A stretch of DNA of 64,000 bases from Mesotaenium endlicherianum (Eukaryota > Streptophyta > Zygnematophyceae > Zygnematales > Mesotaeniaceae). Position 1 is the stretch's first letter. Each line of letters begins with the position of its first letter. Positions 44,801 to 57,500 of the stretch are shown here, one piece after another. The position numbers were made by a program, and so were the translations under genes. The stretch lies in NCBI GenBank assembly GCA_009602735.1, contig WELA01003378.1:55333-119332 (forward strand). Direction: 5' to 3'. The notes under the pieces are model-generated. The model searched no databases. It had not been told where the DNA came from and was given only the letters and a program-made list of their open reading frames with translations.

Positions 44801-45554
44801 TGTAATGAATTAACATATCAATAGATATAATATTCATTTAAATATAATAGTTAATCAAGTTCAGCCTGCTGAACTCTAGTTAAATAGTCAGTCTGCTGGA
44901 CTTTATATTTAATAGCAGTTTAATGACTCAACCGGAAGCAGCAGGCTGAAGTCAACTTGAGTCAGCTTGCCGACACATTCCGTAGTGATTTGAGGTATTA
45001 TATATTAGTATGCTTATATTTCAATGTTTTCAAATATATTTGGAGTAGTATTGTGTGGAGTCAAGTGTGAATAGGTACTCTAGTAACTTGGTTCATGTCC
45101 TTGAACCTTCCAAGGCATTTTCGAAGTTAGAGGAAAGACCTAGAAAACTCCATGTGGCAAAAGTCAGATGTGCCATTTTTAGGTCAAAAGGACATGTGTA
45201 CATTATTCTAGAAAGAGGTGGCAAGTTTTGGGATGTGTTGGGTGCCAACACATCAACATACACCTTCCTAGAAATTACTTATGTAGCAAGTATATAAACA
45301 AGAGCTAGAACATAGAAAGAGAATCCAGAATGACTCTTGTACTTGCCAAAATCCAGAAATATATTAACTTTCAAGAAGCCATCTCTCTTTCAAGAAGCTA
45401 CCACTTGTGTTCAAAGATCCTTGTCTTGAATAGATAAAGTATTCTGTTTTACTAAGTACTTTATCTATCTGTTTCACTACACATTCTGTGACAGCCAGCT
45501 GACTTCCGTACTCGGTAGCAGCGAACTGCCTCGATATGCATCTAAGTGTGATAG
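44801..45554 (+). repeat. Family-A LTR, 3'-truncated, holding an E-family solo LTR
   Basis: The LTR starts TGTAATGAATTAAC at 44801 and matches family A up to the GCATCTAAGTGTGATA word at 45553, where the match stops. The E-family LTR at 44981-45481 splits it. Its orientation is opposite to the LTRs of the neighbouring 35612-43480 copy. Confidence 0.85.
44981..45481 (+). repeat. Solo LTR, family E
   Basis: The 501-bp unit runs CGTAGTGATTTGAG to TTTCACTACA and is flanked by CATTC on both sides (44976-44980, 45482-45486). TATA-type GTATATAAACAAG is near 45290. It is the opposite-strand sister of 4293-4796 and is inserted in a family-A LTR, so it is younger than that LTR. Confidence 0.9.
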
Positions 45555-48427
45555 TGTAATGAACCAGTCCATTATTTATTTAATAAATTTATTATACAAA
45601 TACAACCCTAAATAAGTATTGTGTCAACATACTCATATGTGCAAGTTCATATAAATGAATGTATGTCGATGTAATGCGAGTTTACTTACTTTGTCAAAAA
45701 AATCAGCTAACTGAATACTCCTAATAAACATCCCATCTCCCTCTCCCCGACTTAAATAGGTGTCCATTCGACAGCTCTAACCACATAAGCACACCAAAAA
45801 GTGCCGACGACTCCGCATCATAGGAACCACACAGAGTGACAGTCACAGGGAATTGCGGAGGTACGAGTGGGTGGAGGAGAAGCGACAAAGGAATACCGAG
45901 AGAGGACACAAAGTGCAAACATCCAAGTAAGCAAGAAAAAAAGTCCCCCCCCCCCTAAAATAATAGTCCATTTTTCAGGATTAGAGCAACGCCCAGAGTG
46001 GCTTAGGGAAGAGTGTACTGCCATTCGGACCCTCTCACCATAAAGCTCTATCCATGAATAACCCAATCTTAAGCCAGCGTATTACACCCCTCCATCTGGA
46101 AGTGTAGATAGCTTGCTACGAGATAAAGACAACTGGCCCCATTAGCAAGTTTCTCCAATACCAAAGAGTAGCTCAGTTAGCTGACTCTACCAACGCATGC
46201 ATACAATGACTCATACCAGTCATTCCTAGCAAGACATACGCCAAAATGACAACCACCAAATAGTGAGAGTCAACAATCCAAGCGAAAAGGGAACAGAAGC
46301 AACCAACTATATCATAGTTCTGATGTTTCAGGATACTCCTTCCTTCAGGCCTTACTGCTTGAAGTTGCCCAGAGGACAGGTGGGGAAGCGTCACGTGGCA
46401 GCGTCTAGCATGCCAACTCCTCGGCCTCTCTCGACCTGTATGTCACCATTGCTTCACACTCTGCTTGTTGGTCTCCTTCTGTCAAACAGACAACAAGCCA
46501 GTGTGTAAGTTGCCTTCCATGAGCTTAGCTACGCGTGGTAAACACCACACCCTAGCTGCATCAGTCTACTCAAGATCTGATGACTCCATCTTACATAGTT
46601 TCCAGGAGGGCGAGGCAAACATTGGGATCACATAGACTCAACCAATGACAATGGGCAAACTCAGTATAGCTCAAAACTAAGTTCCTCTCTGGAGGCACAT
46701 ACATGGCACCTATTGCAATTGCAGCAAGCACTTAGCAAGCCAATAACAACAGCGTGCATAAATAATTGGTTAGACTTTCGTACTGTAACCCCAAGCTAGC
46801 AAGAAGAATGTTTGTGCATCAGACTGAACAAGATCATTCAAGCCATGCATTGCGAGAACGTCTATAATGTCGATGGTCTCTTCTGTCCTTACTTAGGTGT
46901 GCAATCTATTACAATCTATTACAGCAGGGCCCATTTTACACCTGCTCTATGGTATGCTAACGGCGATCCACTACCTCTAGCACCCGGGATGCAAATTCCA
47001 TGCACCTGACGCATATATAAATGCATCTTGCATGCTACCAAGCATGCGCCTCTAGCAAGCTTAGTTAGCTGCGAGGCCGGCAAAGACTTAGCACACTGCT
47101 AATATGCCCAGTTCGTCCCTGTGACGAAGACACAAACCTCCTTACACTTGACCAAGTGTACAGGTGGCATCCAAGAACAAATTGCCAACTGGACCTAAGG
47201 CAAGTAGTCAAACCCCCTCTAGTATCCACGTTGACTTTCCATACGTCAGTCAACACACCGTACTACCTAAGTCCCAATATGCTGATCTATAGCCTGGCAA
47301 CACCCAGAGCTCATTTAACTCAAGCACTCAAAGTACTCATTGTCCGCGGCTGCTCTCGGACCCTTAATAAACCATGCAAAGTAAAAGCGAGTCAAAGAAA
47401 AGCCATTGCGTCCATAAACCCAATTTCTTAATCCCTTGAACCACATTAGGTCAAATAAACCAGCAGGCTGACTTAACTTAAGTCAGCAATCACATAAGAC
47501 CCGCATCCATAAACCTCAGCACACTGACTAAACCCGTCTTAAGCTTAAACCCAAGCTCCTACGATCCCATCAAGTACCACAAAGCACCATCTAATACATA
47601 GCATTCAAGCACAAGGCCCACACCCTAAACCCTCCGAGCACAAATCAATGTGACAAACAAGAGAAGCACACAATGTCACAGCCGCGATTGGGAGTAGGGG
47701 GTATCTGTAGGATGCCATAGTTGTTGCCGAAGCCTCTTCACATAGAAGTTGCAGCTAACTGAAGCTTGTGGACGACGTAGTGCACTTGGATCGTGGCGAG
47801 GATAACCTGTTGTTAATTCATACTTGGAAACTTAAGTTAGTAAATCATGTGTGCGCGTACTGTCTCAATGTCTCAACACATGTAGCCATACTCAAGCTCC
47901 CTCAACCTAACTGCCACACAAATAATGAGAGAGGTACGTATCTTGCAAAGCAACAAGCTTAAACCCGAAGGGATAGCACAACAGACCAACAAGTCCTCTA
48001 GCACCGCTGGAGTGCACACCCCTCTCTATACTAGCCGTGGATTGCATATAACAACACACAACGACTATGATCAAGTGAGGTAAATGAGTCATATCCAGCT
48101 TGCTATGATGCAACTCCCTTGAGACTGCCCTTGATGCTTGCAGACACCTCTTCCATCAAGCCTCCACTTCAGGCTTCTCGTTGCGTGTAACTCTACACAA
48201 GAGGCTAGGAAAGTCAAGTTAGTATGCCGCATAGTACACTGAGCCAAGAGACACACTAGGTGAGCAAGTGGAAGGATCCTGGACAGGATGTGCAATGCTC
48301 TACATTCATACACTTCCCAAGCTCCACCTAGACTCATCATACCAAACAAGTAAGCCTCACACACTTACCTCATGAGACAAAGAAGACGAGCACGGACATT
48401 CAAGAAAGGACTTAGCTCCGATACCAT
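45555..48427. other. Non-coding stretch, possibly the interior of a degenerate LTR element
   Basis: I see no convincing gene in about 2.9 kb. The left end starts TGTAATGAACCAG, like a family-A LTR start. The right end holds a minus-strand primer-binding site (48415-48426) next to the family-C LTR. Scattered LTR-like words occur (CAGCAGGCTGACTTAACTTAAGTCAGC split near 47460). It could be the interior of a non-coding LTR derivative; this is a weak inference. Confidence 0.4.
48415..48426 (-). other. Primer-binding site of the family-C element
   Basis: GCTCCGATACCA is the reverse complement of TGGTATCGGAGC, one base from the end of the family-C LTR. It shows the LTR is a 5' LTR on the minus strand whose interior lies below. 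Confidence 0.8.
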
Positions 48428-49455
48428 TGAAATGCATCTTGCTTATTCAAGATAAATATATTTCAATTTAATATATAAGATCAGAGATAGGTGGAAGCGT
48501 GTGAAATCAGGGAGCGATCTTCGCCCTTATAATGAATTTCGTTTACTCTTCTATAACCCTTAACTCACTTATCGTAGTGTGCCATAGTTGCACACGAATA
48601 CAAGGCACAAGAAAGAGGCGAGCTTGAGGACTAGAGCTTCTCCTTTAGAAACTCATGACCTCTTGCCTACCAGGCATACAAGCATGTATAAGCACATACA
48701 CAACATCAGGGGACTGAATAGCAAAGGCGCTCTCATTCAGATGACCATAAAGTAGCTAAAACACATCCCACTGACTTAGGTGCAAAACCATTGAATTTAT
48801 TTGCTGTGTGACCCCAAAATGTCAGAGGGCATAACTCTGTCAATACTGCTCCAAATTGAGAAAACTCAACGGCAACGGATGCATCTTGACGAGACCTTTT
48901 TGAAAAAACCTAGCTCGCTCCATTTGGAGCGCAAACAAAGCAGCCATGTCAATTTCCGTGAAGGCTGGTCATTAGAACGAACCCAAAAAGTGCACACATG
49001 ACTTGCCAGTAGAAATCCGACTGTAAAGCCTACTGTCCAGAATAAGGGACCACGAGATCCCAGCCTGCTATGTACCTAGTGACCACCTGGTTGACCACGG
49101 CGCAAGGTGCGCCGTTTCGTGGGAAGCCCGTTAAGTTGGGACCCACGGATCTAGGTATAACGACCATATTAATTGGTCGGTTGACTGAAGTCCTAACTGT
49201 TCAATTGACTGACGACGGCTCCGCCTACCCAGGAGTTAACCACACTGGTAGGACATCGGTTTACCGAATCTCAGTCGACCTCCCGACTTTCAGTATACTA
49301 CGGTCACATGTGCCAATCTACAAATAATAATCTAAATGAATACATCTATCCTCAGCGTACTGAAGCTAAGTACATTGACTAATATCAAGCGAGCTTACTA
49401 TATGTCAACCTACTGATATTATACCCTATATATAACTGATATATAAATCTCAGCA
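48428..49455 (-). repeat. Family-C LTR (antisense)
   Basis: This ~1030-bp LTR ends (minus strand) in GCATTTCA beside a primer site. It is only distantly related to family A, but a block near 49215-49285 (CCTACCCAGGAGTTAACC..GGTAGGAC) is well conserved with family-A LTRs. A ~140-bp piece of the same LTR is at 3914-4056. The upper boundary (49452 or 49455) is uncertain. Confidence 0.72.
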
Positions 49456-51333
49456 AACTACCAGGTCTATGGAAGCCCATCCCCAGACGCGGCAACGTCA
49501 AGGTATGAAGAACGCCAGTGCAATATTGGCAAATGGGCCGAAGAATGCAGAATTCAAGAAATTTTTGAGGGTCTGGAAAGACCATTTGTGTAATGAATCA
49601 GTATATTGGTTAATATAATATTCATTTAAATATAACAGTTAAATAAGTTCAGCCTGCTGAACTCTAGTTAATAATCACTCTGCTGGACTTTATAATTTGT
49701 TATCAGTTTAACGACTCAGCCGGAAGCAGCAGGCTGAAGTCAGCTTAAGTCAGCTTGCTGACACATTCTTCGACAGCCAGCTGACTTCCGTACTCGGTAG
49801 CTGCGAACTGCCTCGATATGCATCTAAGTGTGGTATGCTAGATGAATGGCCAGATGACATCCCTATGATGGATGACGATTCGGGATCATGGGAGATGGCG
49901 GTGGATTTGGTTAACCGAGGTCCTACCAACGTGGTTAACTCCCGGGTAGGCGGTGCCATCGCACTGGCCGTTTAACAGTAAACTCATTCCATGTACATAT
50001 GCTAGGCATTGCTCTCGAGTTCGGCATTCGGAAACGAGGCCAACTCTCTTGTACGGCTTACTGAGAGAGATCTTAATCCAAGGCGAGAAGCCATTGATAC
50101 GCACTGTCTTCTAACCTTGCTTATGTATGAGTTTACTGATTGCATTATTGATGCTAGTTTACTCGCATTTGACTTACGAGTGTCATTCACTGCTAGTGTG
50201 TTGTCCTTTTGCCGTTTAATCAGTTAACGAAAAATCCATAAAGATTACTTGCTGATATAAAGATCTTTATTAATTGTTAATCGCCTATCTGGTAAGTCGA
50301 TTCATTTCAATTTGCCTGGAGGTGATTTTTGAAGAACGCAGGAAGGAGACGGTCGAGAGATTGCCCCCCACACCTGTCTTGATGAGCCCAGAGCCAGAGG
50401 CCAAAGGGCAACCACAAGACACGGTTGGCAGCACAGCTGAGTCGATCACCAGGCAAATCATGGAGCAGTTGCTGGAAGCAGACGCCCCTCGACTCAAGGA
50501 AGAGAAAGTGGCGAAAGCAGCTCGCGTTCTATAGTCAGCCATCATCAACATGGCGAGGCTCAACACAGGAGGGGATGAAGAATCGGCGCCTCCTAGAACA
50601 GAGAAGCCAGAGGAGGGAGAGGATGCAAAGATGCAAGGCCTCTCAGAGTTGGAGTTGCCATCACTCAACAATGGAGGGAACGCCAGGGAAGAAATTCCAC
50701 GTTTTCCCACGCCAGAGTTGGATCTGCTTGACTTACAGGAGCTAAGGACAGACAACTGGGTAGCTGACCACCTAATGGGCCAAGCCCGGCAGACCTTTGA
50801 AGAATTAAGGTCACCAACATCTAGTACCCCTACTGCTAGTCTTCCAGTGGCAGAGCCCAAGTCAACCGCACGACCGCCGCAACGGCAGGAGGTGACTGCC
50901 TGCACTGCTAAAGTGGAGACAGTGCAAGGTAAGCCCGAGGGTCGCGCAAGCAGACCAAAGAAGGTGGCTCGTGAGGGTAACGCATCTTTTAGGAGGATGC
51001 TATAGCGATATTTCAAGCATAAGGGGAAGGCTCAGAGAGTGGGCGTTCCGCGAGGAACCACAGCCCCACCTCCTCCGCCTCTGCGGGATATTCTGCAGAG
51101 AGAGGGAGAGGACGGCTTGATTCGCAGGGCAATGGCATTGGGCATTAGTGTGCCGCTAGGCATGAACACACCCTTGTTGCAACTATCAGATCTTAGGGTG
51201 CAGAGGTCGGAGGCACCTGCTCCCATGACACCTGCAATCATAGAATGGGAACTGATGGATCTGGGGAACACCATCAGCCGCTTGACCGCAGCAGATGATG
51301 TTTTCCTCGCACAACTAGCGGCACCTCAAAGGC
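49456..51333 (+). mobile_element. Family-M retroelement block 3 (post-methyltransferase region), split by a solo LTR
   Basis: 49456-49588 matches, in opposite orientation, 43658-43800 of block 2; 50310-51333 continues the same family. It encodes Pro/Glu/Arg-rich sequence without a recognised domain (words VIFEERRKET; later FEELRSPTSS and LRDILQREGEDG). The solo family-A LTR at 49589-50309 splits it with the repeat ATTTG. It ends where a family-B LTR fragment begins. Broken fossil. Confidence 0.65.
49589..50309 (+). repeat. Solo LTR, family A
   Basis: The 721-bp LTR runs TGTAATGAATCAG to ATTCATTTCA and is flanked by ATTTG on both sides (49584-49588 and 50310-50314), with no interior. This is a textbook product of recombination between the two LTRs of a former full element inserted in family-M sequence. 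Confidence 0.94.
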
Positions 51334-51566
51334 TGAAAGGGGCAGAGTGCCCTAGTGGAAGCGTAGTGGCTCACGAGGAACAAAGCTAGTTGCAATTATA
51401 CTCAAGAGTGCAACGGCATATCACTAAGAAAGCTTAGAAAAAATACTCAACATTTTGAGTAGCAAAAAATTGCTCACAAATGATGGGAGATGAAAGGCCT
51501 TGTTTTTACAAACCCGTAGAAATCTACAGAAGTGAAAATTGATAAGAAGCAAAGAAGTTATGCCTA
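51334..51566 (-). repeat. Family-B LTR fragment at the transporter junction
   Basis: The sequence is the reverse complement of the last ~230 bp of a family-B LTR, from TGAAAGGGGCAGAGTGCC to AAGTTATGCCTA. The match stops at 51566, inside the LTR, and the next bases read as transporter exon. Family-M sequence lies on the other side. Confidence 0.87.
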
Positions 51567-54500
51567 ACACCGCCTTCTTCTACGCCTGCATGTCGCAGGT
51601 GCTCTTCTGCTCCACCCCCTGCCTCGCTCCAGGCAGACTCCTCCCCTGGGGAGGGCAGAGATGGCTGGCAGGCTCACACACTTGAGGAGGGGGGAAGGGG
51701 GGGGACGGCAGGTGCTGGTGCTGGGGGTGTTCACGGGCACCGTGTTCTATCAGACAGGCGGCGGGCCCGAGCGCACCACCATGGACCTGCGCAAGTCCCT
51801 GGCCTTTCTGGCGGCCCTGGCCATGGCGCTTGGCTCTATCTCGCAGCTGCCCTCCATCATCGCTTCTTCCTCTCGGAGCATGCATTCACTCTCTGTCTCC
51901 CTTCCTCACAGTTGCAACACACACGCATGCATATGCGCAGTCCCCCACGCAGGCACACACGCACGCGCACACACGGAAAGACGCACTCTCTCACACACGT
52001 ACGCATGCAGACATGCTCGCAGACACGCACATGAGAGGATGGGGTACTTGGAGCTGAGCCGTGAGAAGGTGGAGGATGGGAGGGGTGGCAGGTGTTCCAG
52101 AAGTAGTACGAGGCGCGCTTCTTCCGCCCCGCCGCGTACGTCCTTGCCAGCTCCCTCAGCCAGCTGCCCTTCCACTTCTGCGAGGTCAGCCGCTGGCCCG
52201 CGTGCGCCCCACATGCAGCACCGCTTGCGCGGGAGTGCGGGCTCACGAGGGAGAGCTGACCCCTGTGCACGTGGGGGAGCAGATGGTGGTGTACTCGCCG
52301 CTGGTGTACTGGCTCACGAGCTTCAGCGGCTCGCAGGCGGGCGCGCACTTTCTCATGTTCATGCTCATCATCCTCCTCACCGTGCTCGCCAGCTCGTCCC
52401 TCGTCCGCCTCATTGCCTCCATCAGCGCCACCCCTGAGACCGGCGGCGCCCTTGCAGGTGCCACCCGTCTCGTCTTTCTTCTTCTTGACAGCTGCTCCGC
52501 TTGCCAGGCAGATGCAGCAGAAGGAGGTGGAGGGATGTGACCAAGCGATGAATGCCGGGGGGGGGGGGTTCCTGGCGAGGCAGGGCTGTGTGTTGTGACC
52601 ATGCTGCTGTTCACGGGCTTCCTGATCAGCAAGAACAACATCCCCGCGTGGTGGCTGTGGATGTACTACGTGAGCCCGCTGCAGTGGTCCGTCACCGCCA
52701 TCGTGGCCAACGAGTTTCTGTCCGCCCGCTACAACCAGGTGCCCCCGCTTCTTGCGCTCTTGCTCTTGCTTGCTCCTGGATGGCTGCTGTATGCTGACCG
52801 ACAAACTGAGGGAGGGCGAACAAGCAAGCAAGCAAGCCAGTGTGGGAGGTAGGGAGGAGGGGACTGAGGTGCTCATGGCGGGCGGGGATAGGGGGGGAGC
52901 GTATGTGGGGCAGGTGTGCTCGGATGCGCTCGTCCCAAGCGCATCCTATTGCCGAGGGAGGCAGGGCGTGGGCATAGGGCGCGCGTACTTGGAGTCATAC
53001 GAGCTGCCCACCAGCTACGTGCGTGGGGTGTGGCTCGGCCTGGGCGTGCTGGCCGCCTACTATGCCTTCTTCCTCTCCCTCACCTACCTGGCCACATCCC
53101 GCATCCGCTTCAACGAGGTGCCACGGCCACCGCCACCACTACTACTGCATGCTCTTGTTTGTGCTCCTCCTCCCTTTCATTTCCGACGTCAATTTGCAGT
53201 TGGGCAGTCAGTCAGTCAGTCGTCAGTGTCTGGGGCTTGTGAGAACGAGGCGCACCATCCATGGGTTGTGCGTTCTAGTATTCCTGGCTCCTCACGCTGC
53301 CCTCCAAGTTCTCCTTCTCCAGGGAAAGGTTCCCCCGGCAGACCGGCTCCAGCCGCTCCCGGCAGTGCAGCCCCGCAAGAAGTCTCTGTACGCTCTCAAG
53401 AAGATTGGACTCAAGAGGAAGGCAAAGCAGGGGGAGGCAGCGCGTGGCATGCCTGACGAAGGGGCGGAGGAGGGGGAGGAGGAAGCACGCGAGCAGCACC
53501 ACCAGGATGGCCACGACTTGGAAAATCCCCAGGGAGCGCGAGGGTTTGCCCTCCAGCAACACGAAACATAAGAGGATGCCGCAGGCCTCAGCTTTGCGCC
53601 AGCTGTTCTGTCCTTCCACGACCTTGTCTATGAGGTGCAGCCTTCCACTTAAACTGCTTGCTGCTGCCGTCATTTGTTTCCAGCCCGCCGTAGTAGTACA
53701 CCCACACACAAGCGTGCAGAGGCAGGTGCAGCAGCAGCAGCGCCCTGACGCGGGGGAGAGCGTGCAGGTGGACATTGCGGGGGTGAGGGAGCCGCGCGTG
53801 CTGCTGAGCGGCGTGTCCGGCCTGGCCAAGCCCGGCTCCATGACCGCGCTCATGGGCTCCTCAGGTGCGTGAGACAAGATATGCTGACGCTGCAGCAGCT
53901 CTGTTTCAGTCTAGCTTAGCCTAGCCTGGCTAGCCCAGCCAGAGTGGCACTGGCCTAAGGTGGCACTCGATGGGCTCAGGGGCGGGCAAGACCACGCTGC
54001 TGGACGTGCTGGCCGGCCGCAACACCATGGGCCGCGTGAGGGGCGACATTCTCATCAACGGCTTCCCCAAAGTGCGGGACACCTTTGCCCGCATTGCCGG
54101 GTGGGTGAGCTCCCTCCCTGCCCGCCTGCCCACCTGCCCGTCTGCCATTCAGCGTGACGCCCTGTCAGTCGTGCCCATCCTGATAGCTTGTTGCGGGTGG
54201 GGAGGAGCAAGGGGTGGCAGGTATGTGGAGCAGATGGACATCCACACGCCCTACATCACGGTGCGCGAGTCTCTCGACTTCAGCGCTGCCCTGCGACTTC
54301 CCAGAGGCACGTCGGCTACCCGCCAGCATGCGTTTGTCCAAGAGGTAGGCAGGGGGTGCTCACTTACCAGCCCTTTCCACTGCCACCAGTGCTGCTGCTG
54401 CTTGTCCCTCCGCCTCCTGGACAGGAGCGCCAACTGCACAATGCCCTGGCTGCATGGGGCCGGCAGGTGATGGACCTGCTGGAGCTGCACCCCATAGCCA

Positions 54501-57500
54501 ACAAGCTGGTGGGCTTCATCGGCACCAACGGGCTGGCAGTGGAGCAGGTCAAGCGCCTCACCATCGGCGTTGAGCTGGTGCTGCCTCCATCCTGGGGGCC
54601 ATTCCCGTTGCTTTCTCGTTCCTATCCCTGAGGAGGAGGAGGAGGGGGAGGAGCCTGAGGTGGTGCCCGTTGTTCTCTGCCAGGTGGGAAATCCCAGCAT
54701 CCTGTTTCTGGACGAGCCTACGAGCGGACTCGACAGCCACGCCGCCCAGATCGTGATCAACGGCGTGCGCAACATCGCCAATACGGGGCGCAGCGTCATC
54801 TGTACTATCCACCAGCCCAGCCGGCGCCTGTTCCTGGCCTTCAACCAGCTGCTGCTGCTGAAGCGGGGTGGCGAGGTAGCTTACTTTGGGCCCATAGGCG
54901 ATGATGCCCGCGACCTGCTGGTGGGTGCACACATCTCTCCCTCTTGCACGCTCGCTTGCTGCTACCCGTGACGCTCACTTTGCAGACTGGAGAGGGGCTG
55001 GCTCCCTGGCCGTGTTCCTGAGAATGGCCGGTTGCCTGCGTGGGGTCATGGACGGGGTGGCAGGAGTACCTGCAGGCGCTGCCGGGCGTGGGAGAGTGCC
55101 CGCGCAACAAGAACCCGGCCTCGTGTATCGCTCCATCCCACTGTACATGCTGCTGCTGCTGCTGCTGCCGCCGCCGCAGGGCCTTAGCTTCATGGCCGCT
55201 CCTCTCCTCTCCTCTTCTCTCATTGGGGAGTGAGGGGAGGGTGGCGGGGGGGCGGCAGTCATGCTGGAGATTGTGGGCGCGGGCATAGGGCATGCCCAGC
55301 GGCGTGACTTCGGGCTGCAGTACAAAAACAGCCTCCTGGCCCTCCACACCCGTGCGTATGCCTTGCACCCAATTTTCCCCTGCGCCAGGCAAGGAAGCAC
55401 TCCAGAGTGGGTGGAGTACTCAAGGACACTGAGCTTGTGTGGTGGCGGGGACAGAGGAGGAGCTGGACAGGCTCAAATACGGCAGGGGTGACTACGGGGC
55501 CGAGCCTCAGGTGCGCGGATACGCTGCCACGTGGAGCACTATGGCCTCCGTTGTCATCATGAGGCAGTACAAGACCTATTGGCGTAACGTGTCATACAGG
55601 TAGGTTCCTAGCTGCTGCTGCTGCTGCTGCTGTTACTCCCCCCCCTGTGACACGAGGCAATTGGCTCTCTGTCATGCCTCCGCTAGCCAGCAGGGGGGCA
55701 GCATTCGCAGTAGACCGGGGACTCAATATGACTGGAGGCCCCTTCTCATGGGATGCAGCTTTGGGCGCATGATGTTCTCCGTTGTGCTGGGGCTACTGCT
55801 GGGCAGCACGTACTGGCAGGTGCTCTCTCTCACACTCTCTGCAACCGTGCCATGTCAGCTGCAGTACCACATGCACCTATGTCCTCTCTGCTTGATGCCA
55901 GTAAGGGAGAGCATCGAAGTGCGTGTGGGTGTTTGTGCGTGCATGCTAATGTGCAGATTGAATACGTCACGGTGCCGGGGCTAGCATCGCGGAGCGGCCT
56001 CATCTACATCGCGCTCATCTTTGTGGCAATCGTCAACGCCAACGTCATCCCCCAGGCACCGCCTTCCTCCACCGCTTGAGCTGGTCGTGATGTGTGCAGG
56101 TTCGCGTGGCTCTCGAGGGTCAGGTCACGAGGCAACAGAGAGGAATTCTATGATGTTATTTGCACTGTCTTCTCACTCTCACCTCGCCCTGCGTATGTAT
56201 ACGGCAGGTGAATGCGGAGAGACCCGTGTACTACAGGGAGCAGGCGGGCAACATGTACTCCTCCACTCTCTACAACCTCTCCTGGGTCCTTGAGGTCAGT
56301 GGGGGCACTCCCGTGGTCTTGTGCTCACGGTCTCAAACCCTTGAAGCCACTTGGCATGCCTTCATGGATTCGTACGACCCAAAAATGGAACACAAAATGA
56401 GTGAACTACAATGAGATTGCAAAATTTGTGTCGCAGTCGTTTGGGAGGAGGCAAACTGCTCGCACGGAAGCGAAGCAATTTAGGTCATTGGTCTGACTTG
56501 GCACATGCGCGGGCCTTGTGCTGCAGCTGCCGTACCTGTGCATCTCCACGCTGCTCTTTTGCGCCATCTGCTTCTCCATGGCTGGGGTGGCCATGGACAG
56601 CGCGCCACTTCGTCCAGTTCTGGTTCATCTTCTTTGAGTACGCGGCCGGCATCACCTTCTTCGGCATCCTGCTGGCCATGCTCACCCCCAATGCCGAGGT
56701 GGGGCAACCCCTTCCTTCCCCCCTCCGACCCCCCCTGCTGCTTCTTCTCTTAAACTGCCGATGCCAAGTAGCGGTCTGGGGCTTGAGTTGAGATGCTCAG
56801 CAAAGCAACCGTGCAGTGGAGTGGAGTGACTCCATGCGCTTGTTGTTAGTCGTCTTACAGCTGCACACTGCCGCCCCATGCATGGCTGACACTGCGGGAG
56901 CTTTTTGAGGTGTCGCTGACAGACGGCAACCATTATCATTCCCGTCGTCATCACCATCTGGTACGCACTGACACTATACTTCGCGCTTGGTGTCCTGTTC
57001 CCGCAGCCTGTTTGCAGCGTAGGTTGTCCCCTCTTTCTCTGTGCTGGAAGCCGCAGGGCTTGTATGTTTCAATTTGTCCGCAGCTTCAAGCAGAATCAAA
57101 AGACGAGTGCCCAGCTTGTGATGCTGATCAGAGGTGGTGTTGGGGCAATGCGGAGCGGGGCAGGAACATCATGTCGGGGTTCTTGATACCCAAGAGCGAG
57201 ATTTCGACCTTCTGGTCGTGGCTGTACTGGCTGAATCCCACCCGATATGCACTCAATTCGCTGACAGCAATCGCATTCTACTGCGACACCGAGGAGGGGC
57301 CCTGCAGCCCCCCGGGGTGCGAGCTCAACCCTGCGGCCTGTCCTGCGTGCGATTGTGTGCGCCTCAAGGATGCCGGTGATGCTCTCACATGGCAGGCCAT
57401 CAGGTCGTTGCGAGACCTTAAGTATGACTCCAGGTCAGGCTATATGACTATCTTGTTCCTATTCAATGTTGTGTTCAGAAGTTCCGCATCCCTCGCAGTC

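Noticed and set aside
48415-48426. tRNA gene near the Met-tRNA-like words
   Set aside because: Only the 12-base primer-binding complement is present; there is no cloverleaf around it or around the other primer sites. No tRNA, rRNA or CRISPR array was seen in the window.
51857-52876. A 339-codon minus-strand frame opposite the transporter
   Set aside because: It crosses CA-rich intron sequence and GC-rich exons of the transporter on the other strand; it is an open-frame effect of high GC.
54637-54660. Short GAGGAGGAGG and CTGCTGCTG runs in the transporter as special repeats
   Set aside because: They are small simple-sequence runs typical of these GC-rich introns and exons.
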